A DNA stretch of 64,000 bases, taken from NCBI GenBank assembly GCA_002363385.1, contig DEVL01000003.1, positions 971,220 to 1,035,219 of the forward strand. The letters are read 5' to 3'. This stretch comes from Stenotrophomonas maltophilia (GTDB taxonomy: Bacteria > Pseudomonadota > Gammaproteobacteria > Xanthomonadales > Xanthomonadaceae). This document shows, piece after piece, positions 34,648-44,196 of this stretch (its first letter is position 1; each line of letters starts with the position of its first letter). The translations under genes were made by a program, and so were the position numbers. The notes below the pieces were generated by a model, which ran no database searches, was not told where the DNA came from, and was given only the letters and a program-made list of their open reading frames with translations.

Positions 34648-35130
34648 CTAGCGGGGGAGATGCTCCAGCACGTACTGCGCCGAAGACACGTCGAATTTTC
34701 CGGGTTCCTCGATGAAGGTCTCGCGCACGACACCGTCTTCGACGTACAGCGCGAAGCGGCGCGAGCGGATGCCCATCCCCGAGCTGCTGGCATCCATTTC
34801 CAGGCCCAGCGCACGGGTGAACTCCCCATTGCCGTCAGACAGCAGCTGCAGGCCGTCGGGCACCTGCTGGCTCTCGCCCCAGGCCTTCATCACGAACGGA
34901 TCGTTGACCGCCATGCAGAACACCTCGATCCCGCGGTGGCGGAATTCGGGGAACTGCTCGATGAAGCCGGGCAGGTGCCGGGCCGAACAGGTCGGGGTGA
35001 ATGCGCCGGGCACGCCGAACAGCACCGCTTTGCGCGCATCGAACAGGGCATGGGTATCGATGGTTTCCATGCCCTCGCGGATGCGCTTGAGGGTGACTTC
35101 GGGAATGCGGTCGCCAACGTGGATGGTCAT
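34648..35130 (-). CDS. Peroxiredoxin (Prx5/AhpC-TSA-like)
   Basis: 160 aa from ATG 35130 (MTIHVGDRIPEVTLKRI), with AGGAG about 5 nt upstream; the frame continues to 35298 without family similarity. The peroxidatic Cys sits in GVPGAFTPTCSARHLPGF, the Prx5 signature (P-G-A-F-T-P-T-C). RRFALYVEDG and EEPGKFDVSSAQYVLEHL complete the fold. It reduces hydrogen and alkyl peroxides with thiol donors. It precedes the ferritin-like gene in the same direction. Confidence 0.93.
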   Translation of the reverse strand: MTIHVGDRIPEVTLKRIREGMETIDTHALFDARKAVLFGVPGAFTPTCSARHLPGFIEQFPEFRHRGIEVFCMAVNDPFVMKAWGESQQVPDGLQLLSDGNGEFTRALGLEMDASSSGMGIRSRRFALYVEDGVVRETFIEEPGKFDVSSAQYVLEHLPR

Positions 35131-35378
35131 GCGGACTCCTTGGACACAAGCAGGGTAGTGAGGGGCATGGGATGGCCATGTCAACGTTGAAAAGCCGCCG
35201 TGAAGACCCATCTGTAGCGGGAAAGGCGGGCGACGGGAGCAGCGTAGCCGCCCGCGATGTCCGCCGCATTGCGCAGGATCATTCGCGCCCGGCGTCACGG
35301 TGGGCCGGTCTGCAGCAGCTAGAATTGCGCGGACGGCGCCCGCCCATGCGGGTGGCCGAACTTAGTCGAGGTGTTTGG

Positions 35379-36275
35379 ATGGAATTCAAGGATTACTACG
35401 CCACGCTCGGGGTGGAACCCACCGCGGGCGATGCTGAGATCAAGACCGCGTACCGCCGCCTGGCGCGCAAGTACCACCCGGACGTGAGCAAGGAAGCCGG
35501 GGCCGAGGACAAATTCAAAGCGGTCAACGAGGCTTACGAGGCGCTGCGCGATCCGCAGAAGCGCGCGGCCTATGACCAGCTCAAGGCGCAGGGCTACCGG
35601 CCCGGCGAGGAGTTCCATGCCCCGCCGAACTACGGCGGTGGCCAGGGCTATGACTTCGAAGAGGTGTTCGGGGGCGGCGCCGGTGGCGGCGGCTTCAGTG
35701 ACTTCTTCGAAAGCCTGTTCGCGCGCCAGCGCGGCGGCGGTGGTGGCCGCGCCAGTGGCTTCGGCGGCGCCAGCCAGGGCCCGCAGCCGACCCGCGACAC
35801 GCGCGCCAAGCTGTCCGTGCCGCTGGAGGCTGCCTACCAGGGCGACAGCCTGCGCATCAACGTGGGCGGCAAGCAGCTGGACGTGCGCGTGCCGAAGGGC
35901 ATCCGGCCGGGCCAGGTGATCCGGCTGGGCGGGCAGGGCACCGTTGGCGGCAACCTGTTGCTGGAGGTGGAATACGCCGAACACCCGCAGTTCGAGGTGG
36001 ATGGCCGCAACATCCTGTACACGCTGCAGGTGACCCCGTGGCAGGCCGCACTGGGGACGAGCATCAGCGTGCCGACGCTGGGTGGAGCAGTGGAGCTGAA
36101 GGTGCCGGCCGAGTCCGATGCGGGCCGCAAGCTGCGCCTGCGTGGCCGCGGCCTGCCGGGCAACCCGGATGGCGATCAGATCGTGGAGCTGGAGATCATC
36201 GCGCCGGCGCCCACCGATGAGGCGCAGAAGAAAGCGTACAAGACGCTGGCCAAGGCATTCGGCGAGAAGGTGTGA
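35379..36275 (+). CDS. cbpA: DnaJ-class co-chaperone / curved-DNA-binding protein (CbpA type)
   Basis: 298 aa from ATG 35379 (MEFKDYYATLGVEPTAGD). The J domain (about 1-70) has the HPD motif in KYHPDVSK. A Gly/Phe-rich linker (about 85-135) follows, then the two C-terminal substrate-binding domains (VPLEAAYQGDSLRINVGGK; VPKGIRPGQVIRLGGQG). No zinc-finger cysteines are present, so it is CbpA-like rather than DnaJ. It stimulates DnaK ATPase; CbpA of E. coli also binds curved DNA. Convergent with pilH across a SMAG hairpin. Confidence 0.9.
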   Translation: MEFKDYYATLGVEPTAGDAEIKTAYRRLARKYHPDVSKEAGAEDKFKAVNEAYEALRDPQKRAAYDQLKAQGYRPGEEFHAPPNYGGGQGYDFEEVFGGGAGGGGFSDFFESLFARQRGGGGGRASGFGGASQGPQPTRDTRAKLSVPLEAAYQGDSLRINVGGKQLDVRVPKGIRPGQVIRLGGQGTVGGNLLLEVEYAEHPQFEVDGRNILYTLQVTPWQAALGTSISVPTLGGAVELKVPAESDAGRKLRLRGRGLPGNPDGDQIVELEIIAPAPTDEAQKKAYKTLAKAFGEKV

Positions 36276-36297
36276 TGCAAGGCGTTTGCCTTCGCGG

Positions 36298-36322
36298 TAG
36301 GAGCCGACCGTTGGTCGGCTCA
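36298..36322 (+). repeat. SMAG-type GTAG hairpin between convergent genes
   Basis: GTAG then GAGCCGACC-GTT-GGTCGGCTC, a perfect 9-bp stem, 22 bp after the cbpA stop. It sits where a bidirectional terminator would be expected. Confidence 0.88.
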
Positions 36323-36351
36323 CCTTGCTGTCGGCTTACCGTGCCATAGGC

Positions 36352-36735
36352 TCACGCCGTCGGCGGCTCCTGGTGGCTGAAAACGCGCTCCAGCACCTCG
36401 GACAGCTCGTCTTCGGAAAAAGGCTTGGTGATGTATGCCTTGGCCCCCTGGCGCATGCCCCACATGCGGTCGGTGTCCTGGTCCTTGGTGGTCACCAGGA
36501 TCACCGGAATGTGCTTGGTCGAGGCGTCGCGGGCCAGGGTGCGGGTCGCCTGGAAGCCATTGAGATTGGGCATCACCACGTCCATCAGCACCAGATCGGG
36601 CAGCTCGGCCTTCGCCGTTTCCACCCCGGCAGCGCCATCGGTGGCGGTCAGGATCTCGTGCCCGAGTTTTTCGACGATCCGCTGTATCCCCAACAGCTGC
36701 GACGGTGAATCGTCGACGATCAGAATGCGTGCCAT
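36352..36735 (-). CDS. pilH: PilH-like single-domain response regulator
   Basis: 127 aa, a receiver domain only. MARILIVDDSPSQLLGIQRIVEKLGHEIL, LVLMDVVMPNLNGFQATR (phospho-Asp), VILVTTKDQDTDRMWGMRQGAKAYITKPF match PilH of the type IV pilus Chp chemosensory system closely, including the characteristic TTKDQDTDRMWG. In Pseudomonas PilH modulates pilus retraction and cAMP signalling. No other pil/chp genes are in the window, so it is an orphan here and assignment rests on sequence. A longer frame in another register over the same DNA is not a gene. Confidence 0.85.
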   Translation of the reverse strand: MARILIVDDSPSQLLGIQRIVEKLGHEILTATDGAAGVETAKAELPDLVLMDVVMPNLNGFQATRTLARDASTKHIPVILVTTKDQDTDRMWGMRQGAKAYITKPFSEDELSEVLERVFSHQEPPTA

Positions 36736-36824
36736 GGTGTTCCCCGTGTGATGCCCGCAGTGTAGTGCGGGCCTCGCATTGGCGTGAAGCACCGGGCGTG
36801 CCGTCCGTCGCCCGGCTGCCACGC

Positions 36825-37820
36825 TCAGTCGATTCGTACCACCGTGCGGCCGTGGTTGCCGCCCGCGAGCAAGGCATCGAACGCCGCCGGCAGGCCATCC
36901 AGACCGACCTCGCCGGTGCAGATCGTCTCCAGATGCGCCGGCTTCCACTCGCCGCCCAGCTTGTCCCAGACCGCTTCGCGCAGATCACGTGGTGCGCCTG
37001 AGGACGACACACCCAGCAGCGATACGCCGCGGATGATGAAGGGCATCACCGTCATGTCCAATGCCGGGCTGGCGCCGAGACCGGCACTGACCACCGAACC
37101 GTAGGGCACGGTCTGGGCCAGCAGGCTGGTCAGCATCGCGCCGCCGGCGTTGTCCAGGCCACCGCCGAACCGCGCCGATTCCATCGGGCGGGAGGTCGCC
37201 AGCACATCACGCGGCAGAACCTCGCGGGCCCCCAGGCCTCGCAGATAGCCGGCCTGGTCGGCCTTGCCGCTGATCGCATGCACCTCGAAACCGGCCCGGG
37301 TGAAGATATCCACCGCCAGCGAGCCGACCCCGCCGGTGGCCCCGGTTACTGCCAGCGGCCCGTGGGCGGGGGTCTGCCGGTTGTCCAGCATCCGCAGCAA
37401 GGCCAGCGCGGCAGTAAACCCGGCCGTCCCCAGGATCATCGCCTCGCGCGGGCTCAGCCCGGCCGGCTGGGGGATCACCGCACTGGCGGCCAGGCGCACA
37501 TACGGGCTGTAGCCCCCATCGCGGGTCTCGCTGAGCCCGCACCCGGTGGCGAGCACCGCATCGCCTTCGCGGTAGGCCGGGTCGGTCGAAGCGACCACCG
37601 TGCCGGCCACGTCGATACCGCCGACCAGCGGGAATCGCCGCAGGATCTTGCCCTTGCCGGTGCCGGCCAACGCATCTTTATAGTTGACCGAGGACCAGTG
37701 CGCGCGGAGGACCACCTCGCCTGGGTTGAGCTGGTCCAAGCCGATCGGTTCCAGCGCGGCGTGGTGGCCGGTATCGTCCTGGTGGATGCGGAAAGCGTTG
37801 AACCGGTCGGGAATTGCCAT
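36825..37820 (-). CDS. acuI: Acrylyl-CoA reductase family (AcuI/YhdH) quinone-type oxidoreductase
   Basis: 331 aa from ATG 37820 (MAIPDRFNAFRIHQDD). Medium-chain dehydrogenase/reductase without catalytic zinc. NYKDALAGTGKGKILRRFPLVGGIDVAGTV and the cofactor-binding VTGATGGVGSLAVDIF are the YhdH/AcuI blocks. Characterised AcuI enzymes reduce acrylyl-CoA to propionyl-CoA with NADPH, which would feed the 2-methylcitrate cycle also encoded here. There is no physical linkage, so this is only a metabolic suggestion. Divergent from hflK. Confidence 0.85.
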   Translation of the reverse strand: MAIPDRFNAFRIHQDDTGHHAALEPIGLDQLNPGEVVLRAHWSSVNYKDALAGTGKGKILRRFPLVGGIDVAGTVVASTDPAYREGDAVLATGCGLSETRDGGYSPYVRLAASAVIPQPAGLSPREAMILGTAGFTAALALLRMLDNRQTPAHGPLAVTGATGGVGSLAVDIFTRAGFEVHAISGKADQAGYLRGLGAREVLPRDVLATSRPMESARFGGGLDNAGGAMLTSLLAQTVPYGSVVSAGLGASPALDMTVMPFIIRGVSLLGVSSSGAPRDLREAVWDKLGGEWKPAHLETICTGEVGLDGLPAAFDALLAGGNHGRTVVRID

Positions 37821-37996
37821 GAAGATGCCTGACGGGGGGAAACCACCACCATACCCGCTGCGGTTATGAATCGTTCCCCGAGATGCGTGACCCCTTCCAA
37901 TCCTGTCGATCTGCCCCATCTAGTAGAATCGACAACGTTTTAACGGTTGACGGTGCGGGAGTGGCCCGCAGGCAACCTTACCTTGATGGAGCGTGC

Positions 37997-39121
37997 ATGG
38001 CCTGGAATACACCCGGCGGCAACAAGGGCGGACAAGGCCCCGACGAGAATCGACGTGGGCCGTTCGGTCCTCGCGGTGGCGGCAATGGCGGCGGTTGGGG
38101 CGGTTTGCCCGGTCCGCTGAAAGACCTGTTCGATGGCGGCATCCTGCGCTGGGTTGCAGTGGCTGCGGTGTTGCTGCTGCTGTTCTCCAGCTTCCAGCTG
38201 ATCGGCGAACAGCAACGCGGCGTCGTGCTGCGCTTCGGTCAATTCCATCGCATCCTGCAGCCTGGCCCGAACTTCAAGCTGCCCTGGCCGCTGGAATCGG
38301 TGACCAAGGTCAATGCCACCGAGATCAAGACGTTCAGCAGCCAGGTACCGGTCCTGACCCGCGACGAGAACATCGTCAACGTCTCGCTCAACGTCCAGTA
38401 CCGCATCGATGATCCGCGCCTGTACCTGTTCGGCTCGGTCGATGCCGACCAGGTGCTCGAACAGACCGCGCAGAGCGCGGTGCGTGAGCAGGTCGGTCGT
38501 GCCGACCTCAACAATGTGCTGAACAACCGTGGCCCGCTGGCCGTGGCCGCCGAAGAGCGCCTGCAGGCCTCACTCGGCAGCTACCGCACCGGTCTGTCGG
38601 TGACCGGCCTGACCCTGCCCGATGCCCGTCCGCCCGAGGAGGTCAAGCCGGCCTTCGACGAGGTCAACGGCGCCCAGCAGGTCAAGGAGCGTCTGATCAA
38701 CGAAGCGCAGGCCTACGCGGCCAAGGTGGTTCCGGAAGCGCGCGGCCAGGCCTCGCGGGCCCGGACCACTGCCGAAGGCTACAAGCAGGCCGTGGTCGCC
38801 AAGGCCGAGGGTGATGCCGAGCGCTTCAGCCTGCTGCAGGTCCAGTACAAGGACGCCCCGGAAGTCACGCGCAAGCGCCTGTGGCTGGAAACCGTGCAGA
38901 AGGTGCTCTCGGAGAACCGCAAGATCATCGGTGGCGATGGCCGCCAGCTGATCTACGTGCCGATGCCCGGCGACAGCCGCACCAGCAGCACCAACGCCGC
39001 CCCGGCGGTTACCCCGGAAGTCATGCTGCCGTCGCTGCCTGCCAGCACGGCCGTCGATGGCGTTCGCAACACGGAGCGTCCGACGACGCGCCCGACCGGT
39101 CGTGAGGAGGGCAGCCGATGA
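37997..39121 (+). CDS. hflK: HflK subunit of the FtsH protease modulator
   Basis: 374 aa from ATG 37997, with GGAG upstream. A Gly-rich cytoplasmic N-tail (GGNKGGQGP...GGGNGGGWGG) precedes one membrane helix (about 52-70) and a periplasmic SPFH/band-7 domain (GEQQRGVVLRFGQFHRILQPGPNFKLPWP). A coiled-coil region (about 230-300) and a Pro/Thr-rich tail follow. HflK and HflC form a cage around FtsH in the inner membrane and control its access to membrane proteins. The stop overlaps hflC by 4 bp (ATGA). Confidence 0.95.
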   Translation: MAWNTPGGNKGGQGPDENRRGPFGPRGGGNGGGWGGLPGPLKDLFDGGILRWVAVAAVLLLLFSSFQLIGEQQRGVVLRFGQFHRILQPGPNFKLPWPLESVTKVNATEIKTFSSQVPVLTRDENIVNVSLNVQYRIDDPRLYLFGSVDADQVLEQTAQSAVREQVGRADLNNVLNNRGPLAVAAEERLQASLGSYRTGLSVTGLTLPDARPPEEVKPAFDEVNGAQQVKERLINEAQAYAAKVVPEARGQASRARTTAEGYKQAVVAKAEGDAERFSLLQVQYKDAPEVTRKRLWLETVQKVLSENRKIIGGDGRQLIYVPMPGDSRTSSTNAAPAVTPEVMLPSLPASTAVDGVRNTERPTTRPTGREEGSR

Positions 39122-39981
39122 GAAGTTCACTGTGGATTGGTCTGGCCGTAGCGGTCCTGCTCGGCCTGCTGGGTTCGGTTTACGTGGTCCGTGAGGACCA
39201 GACCGCGATGGTGCTGAACCTGGGCAAGGTGGTCCGTGCGGACATCAAGCCAGGCCTGCATTTCAAGGTGCCGCTGGTGGAAACGGTGCGCGTGTTCGAT
39301 CGCCGCTTCCAGGTGCTCGACACCGCCCCGGCGCGTTACTTCACCGCTGAGCAGAAGGATGTCAGCGTCGACTTCTTCGCCATCGGTTACATCTCCGACG
39401 TGCGCGCGTACTTCCGTGCGACCGGCGGCGACGCCCGCGTGGCCAATGCCCGTCTGGCTCCGATCATCACCGACTCGCTGCGCAACCAGATCAACTCGCG
39501 CTCGTTGCAGCAGCTGGTGTCCGGGGATCGCAGCGAACTGATCGCCAACCAGCTGACCGGCATCAACGAGTCGGTCAAGGCGCTCGGCATGCAGATCATC
39601 GACCTGCGCATCAAGCAGATCGACCTGCCGACCGACAGCCAGGTGATCAACGATGTGTACGAGCGCATGCGCGCCCAGCGTAAGCAGGAAGCGGCCAAGC
39701 TGCGCGCCGAGGGTGAAGAGCAGTCGCTGACCATCCGTGCCCAGGCTGATCGCGAGAGCACCGTGATCGTGGCCGAAGCCGAGCGCGACGCCCAGCAGCT
39801 GCGTGGTGCCGGCGATGCCGACGCCGCCCGCATCTACGGCAAGGCCGGCTCGGCCGACCCGTCGTTCTACGCGTTCTACCGCAGCCTGGAGGCCTACCGT
39901 GGCTCCATGACCGACGGCAACGGCGTGATCGTGCTCGACAAGAACGACCCGTTCCTGCAGTACCTCAAGAGCGATCGCTGA
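39118..39981 (+). CDS. hflC: HflC subunit of the FtsH protease modulator
   Basis: 287 aa. N-terminal membrane helix (SLWIGLAVAVLLGLLGSVYVV), then SPFH domain (REDQTAMVLNLGKVVRADIKPGLHFKVPLVETVRVFDRRF), alanine/glutamate-rich coiled coil (RAQRKQEAAKLRAEGEEQS), and the family C-terminus SFYAFYRSLEAYRGS. Partner of HflK, translationally coupled. Followed by a strong terminator. Confidence 0.95.
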   Translation: MRSSLWIGLAVAVLLGLLGSVYVVREDQTAMVLNLGKVVRADIKPGLHFKVPLVETVRVFDRRFQVLDTAPARYFTAEQKDVSVDFFAIGYISDVRAYFRATGGDARVANARLAPIITDSLRNQINSRSLQQLVSGDRSELIANQLTGINESVKALGMQIIDLRIKQIDLPTDSQVINDVYERMRAQRKQEAAKLRAEGEEQSLTIRAQADRESTVIVAEAERDAQQLRGAGDADAARIYGKAGSADPSFYAFYRSLEAYRGSMTDGNGVIVLDKNDPFLQYLKSDR

Positions 39982-40002
39982 GGCCGCAGGCGGTAGTCAT
40001 CC

Positions 40003-40038
40003 ACGGGGACCCGGTGCAGACCGGGTCCCCGTTTTGTT
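40003..40038 (+). terminator. Rho-independent terminator after hflC
   Basis: A 12-bp perfect stem, ACGGGGACCCGG / CCGGGTCCCCGT with a TGCAGA loop, runs straight into TTTTGTTT. It separates hflKC from the DUF2065 gene 13 bp further on. Confidence 0.88.
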
Positions 40039-40050
40039 TGTGGAGATGTC

Positions 40051-40236
40051 ATGAAAGATCTGTTCTCGGCCCTGTGCCTGGTCGCCGTGCTCGAAGGCCT
40101 GTTCCTGTTCGCCGCCCCTTTGGCCTGGAAGCGGATGGCCGAGCAGTTGCTGATGCTGCGCAGCAGCGCGCTGCGCACTTGGGGCGGGGTGATCCTGCTG
40201 GCGGGCCTGACCACCCTGTGGTGGTTGAAGCACTGA
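40051..40236 (+). CDS. DUF2065 small inner-membrane protein (YjeT type)
   Basis: 61 aa: MKDLFSALCLVAVLEGLFLF, then a hydrophilic centre KRMAEQLLMLRSSALRTWG, then a second hydrophobic helix GVILLAGLTTLWWL. Two-helix DUF2065 proteins sit between hflC and purA in many proteobacteria, as here; function is unknown. A GGAGATGTC segment precedes the ATG. It lies just after a terminator, so expression may need partial read-through. Confidence 0.9.
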   Translation: MKDLFSALCLVAVLEGLFLFAAPLAWKRMAEQLLMLRSSALRTWGGVILLAGLTTLWWLKH

Positions 40237-40344
40237 GCGGGTTCCCGCCACGCGCCGGCACTCCCCGGGCGGCGGTCCTGACCGGCCGGTGAAGTCCACC
40301 GGCCCCCGGGGTGGCAGCGGCCACCGGAAACCCGGATAATGCAC

Positions 40345-40392
40345 AAAAGCCGGACGGGCACTCTGTTTCAGAGTCACTCGTCCGGCTTTTTC
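40345..40392. terminator. Bidirectional rho-independent terminator before purA
   Basis: AAAAGCCGGACG and CGTCCGGCTTTTT form an 11-12 bp stem, with an internal CTCTGTTTCAGAG sub-hairpin in the loop. A-tract and T-tract on both sides allow termination in either direction. It isolates purA from hflKC-DUF2065. Confidence 0.88.
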
Positions 40393-40519
40393 CGTGTCTG
40401 GGTACCCCAGTGTCGGCGCGCTCCCCGCTGGAGCCCGCCACCCCGCGCTGAGCGGCCACCCCGGCATGGTCCCAAACCCGCGGCCCCGATGGCCGCACAA
40501 AAACCAGGAGTTACCCGTC

Positions 40520-41812
<1,293 letters not shown>

Positions 41813-41862
41813 TCAGGTGGGCACTGACGGGCGATGCCTGGCGGTGCCACCCGGGGTAAATG

Positions 41863-41890
41863 AAAAAGCCCCGCGCGAGCGGGGCTTTTT
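41863..41890. terminator. Terminator after purA
   Basis: AAAAAGCCCCGC-GCGA-GCGGGGCTTTTT, 50 bp after the purA stop. The symmetrical A/T tracts make it bidirectional. Confidence 0.92.
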
Positions 41891-41955
41891 CGTGGGCGCC
41901 ATGCGCGCGATACCATGGCATGCTGTGCGGCCTCTCAACCATCAGATGGGGCAGC

Positions 41956-42312
41956 ATGGAATCTGCTGATCACGCCACCACCGGCATGAACACTGCGAAC
42001 CGCGCGCTGCATGCGGTGGTCACCGAGCTGGAAGCGCTGTTGCGCGGCGACGGCGAAAACCACTGGGCCGATTGGATGCAGCGGGTCATCATCCAGCTTG
42101 AGCAGGGCGATCCAAGCGCGCCGGAGAGCCTGCTGCGCGCCTATGGCGGCATGGGATCGTTCAACGATCTCGCGCTCGGGCAGGACTACAGCAATGGCCA
42201 CTTCCAGTGGCGAGCGGACGCGGGTGAACTCAATGAGCGTCTGGACGCATTGCGCGGCCGTGCCTGGGAACTGGCACGGGCGATCCGGGATGCAACAGCC
42301 AGCCCGCGTTGA
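41956..42312 (+). CDS. Small uncharacterised protein (possibly DUF6966)
   Basis: 118 aa from ATG 41956. No signal peptide or membrane helix; acidic, mostly helical in appearance. The segment LLRAYGGMGSFNDLALGQDYSNGHFQW followed by a C-terminal helix is reminiscent of the DUF6966 family of small bacterial proteins, but this is from memory of the pattern and no function is known. Its stop abuts the stop of the convergent M23 gene with no gap: the six bases TGATCA supply both. Confidence 0.65.
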   Translation: MESADHATTGMNTANRALHAVVTELEALLRGDGENHWADWMQRVIIQLEQGDPSAPESLLRAYGGMGSFNDLALGQDYSNGHFQWRADAGELNERLDALRGRAWELARAIRDATASPR

Positions 42313-43011
42313 TCACAGCGCCTGCCGGCCCGTCAGCACCGGATAGGGGTTGATCGATTCGCCCTTCCACCACTGCTTCTCCGGCCCCAATACATGGATC
42401 TCGAAATGCAGATGCGGGGCTTCGGGGCTCGCGTTGCCCGTGCTGCCGACATAGCCGATGACCTCGCCGCGCTTGACCGCCTTTTTCTCCGCCAGGCCGT
42501 CGGCGTAGCGGTCCAGATGGGCGTAGTAATAGCAGTAGCGACCGCTCGGTTCGAACTGGTACACGGTCAGTCCACCCCGCACGCTGTCGAACAATTTCTC
42601 CACGGCACCATCGGCGACGGCCAGCACCGGCGTGCCGTCCGGCGCGAGGATGTCGATGGCATCGTGCACGCGGCCCTCGCTGCGCGCATCGGTGAAGGTG
42701 TCCTGCAATTGGTCCGCGCCGATGCCCTGCACCGGCAGCAGCAGGGCGCCGCCGGCATCTGCTGGAGGCGCAGCGAGACCGCCCGCGTCAGGCGCAGGCG
42801 GTGCGGGCACGGTCTGGATCGGTGCCGGTGTCGCGGCCGGCGTGGAAGCAGGCGGCGGTGGCGCATCGAGTGCGGCACGGGTGGAACTCGTCGCCGATCC
42901 CACCTTGGCCGGTTCGGCGGCGCCAAGGCGGGCGGACGGCCCCGGCCCCAGCAGCCAGTAGCCGACCACGCCGATCACCAGCCCTACCGCCAGCAGTCGC
43001 AGGGTCTTCAT
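42313..43011 (-). CDS. M23 family metallopeptidase (LytM-type murein hydrolase)
   Basis: 232 aa. N-terminal membrane anchor or signal (LRLLAVGLVIGVVGYWLLG), then a Pro/Ala-rich linker (about 30-90). The LytM domain carries zinc ligands in RVHDAIDI (H and D) and HLHFEIHV; AHLDRY is also typical. Expected to cut peptidoglycan cross-links in the periplasm, or to activate amidases if degenerate, but the ligands appear intact. The gene begins 4 nt after the L,D-transpeptidase stop on the same strand, implying a wall-remodelling operon. Confidence 0.9.
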   Translation of the reverse strand: MKTLRLLAVGLVIGVVGYWLLGPGPSARLGAAEPAKVGSATSSTRAALDAPPPPASTPAATPAPIQTVPAPPAPDAGGLAAPPADAGGALLLPVQGIGADQLQDTFTDARSEGRVHDAIDILAPDGTPVLAVADGAVEKLFDSVRGGLTVYQFEPSGRYCYYYAHLDRYADGLAEKKAVKRGEVIGYVGSTGNASPEAPHLHFEIHVLGPEKQWWKGESINPYPVLTGRQAL

Positions 43012-43015
43012 GCGC

Positions 43016-43993
43016 TTACTCCTGCATTACGACGGGCACGGACGCATCCACCGCATCGGCCACCTGCAGCGCATCCCAGTTGGTCAGGCGCACACAACCA
43101 TGCGACTCGGTCTTGCCCACGTGGCCAGGCTCGGGCGTGCCGTGCAGACCGTAATGCGGTTTGGAAATGTCGATCCAGACCACGCCGACCGGATTGTTCG
43201 GGCCCGGCGGCAGCACTGCCTTGCTGTCGCCGGCCTTGGCGTCCCAGAACAGCTTGGGGTTGTAGTGGAAGGTGGGATCGCGCGAGATGCCGAGGATCTT
43301 CCATTTGCCAATCGGCAGCGGGTCATGTTTGCTGCCCGACGACACGGGGAACTGGGCGTAGACCTTGCCATCGGCATCGAACAGCCGGAGCGTCGAGTCG
43401 GATTTGTCGATGACCAGCTTGCTGGCTTTGGCCAAGGGCGTAACGGCGATGTTCGGCACCTGGATCACGCTGCCGGCCTTGCCCAGGTCTACACCGGGAT
43501 TGAGCGCCTTCAGCAGGTCGGGCGAGGCGTGGAAGCGTTCGCCCAGTGCTTCTTCCACGGAGCCGAAGCCCAGCGATGTCAGCTTGGCCTGTTCGGCCGG
43601 CCCCTTCGGCACGGGCTGGAACGGGCCGGCCACATCCTCGGCGGTCAGCGTGTAGCGCACCAGCGGCGGGGCGCTGTCCGGCTGCAGGGCCTTCCAGGTC
43701 GCATCGTCCAGCTCACCGCTCACCTTGATCCCGCGGGCGGCCTGGAAGCCGGACACGGCCCGCTTCTGGTTGGAACCCACTTCGCCATCGATCTGCCCCG
43801 GAGAGAAGTGGGCGCGGTCCAGCAGCACCTGGGCATGCAGGTCCGAGCGCGGCCCGGTGGCCAGCGGCGTGTCGGCCGCGGCGGTAGCCGGTGTTGTCGC
43901 GGCCGGTGCTGTCTGGGCGACGGCCCAGACGGGGGCGGCAAGCGCCAAGGCGAGGGCGGACACGCGGGCGATCTGATGCAGGCGAGGGGTCAT
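43016..43993 (-). CDS. L,D-transpeptidase with N-terminal peptidoglycan-binding domain
   Basis: 325 aa from ATG 43993 (MTPRLHQIARVSALALALAAPVWAVAQ), a clear signal peptide. An in-frame ATG at 44014 is the alternative start. A PGRP-like binding domain (about 50-95: LLDRAHFSPGQIDGEVGSNQKRAVSGFQ) precedes a LysM-like segment (ASPDLLKALNPG) and the YkuD catalytic domain (about 190-325). The catalytic motif SHGCVRLTNWDA has His, Cys and Arg. It forms 3-3 cross-links or attaches proteins to peptidoglycan. Cotranscribed with the M23 peptidase and divergent from the chemoreceptor. Confidence 0.92.
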   Translation of the reverse strand: MTPRLHQIARVSALALALAAPVWAVAQTAPAATTPATAAADTPLATGPRSDLHAQVLLDRAHFSPGQIDGEVGSNQKRAVSGFQAARGIKVSGELDDATWKALQPDSAPPLVRYTLTAEDVAGPFQPVPKGPAEQAKLTSLGFGSVEEALGERFHASPDLLKALNPGVDLGKAGSVIQVPNIAVTPLAKASKLVIDKSDSTLRLFDADGKVYAQFPVSSGSKHDPLPIGKWKILGISRDPTFHYNPKLFWDAKAGDSKAVLPPGPNNPVGVVWIDISKPHYGLHGTPEPGHVGKTESHGCVRLTNWDALQVADAVDASVPVVMQE

Positions 43994-44140
43994 GGGACAT
44001 TCCAGGAGAGACATGCTTCCACCATGCCTGCCGGGCATGCGCAGTGGCCGTGAAAAGCCTGACGCGCGGCTGAGTGGGGTCCTGGGTCCCGCCAATGTGT
44101 CCGCTACGTGAACCCATTCACCCGTCGACACGCCTACGGA

Positions 44141-44167
44141 TCAAGGCCGCCCAGGGAAGGCCGATAC
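44141..44167 (+). promoter_or_regulatory. Sigma-28 (FliA) promoter of the chemoreceptor
   Basis: TCAAG-N14-GCCGATAC matches the pseudomonad/xanthomonad FliA consensus (TCAAG-N14/15-GCCGATA). It ends 29 bp before the chemoreceptor ATG, placing the gene in the flagellar regulon. Confidence 0.8.
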
Positions 44168-44196
44168 CAGTGCACCCCCCACGTTTGGAAGTTGTC

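Noticed and set aside
36320..37012. Minus-strand frame overlapping pilH in another register
   Set aside because: pilH in the alternative frame has a complete, recognisable receiver domain; the overlapping frame does not.
36825..37820. Treating the AcuI-type reductase as part of the propionate locus
   Set aside because: The metabolic link is plausible, but it is over 10 kb away, on the other strand and with no sigma-54 site.
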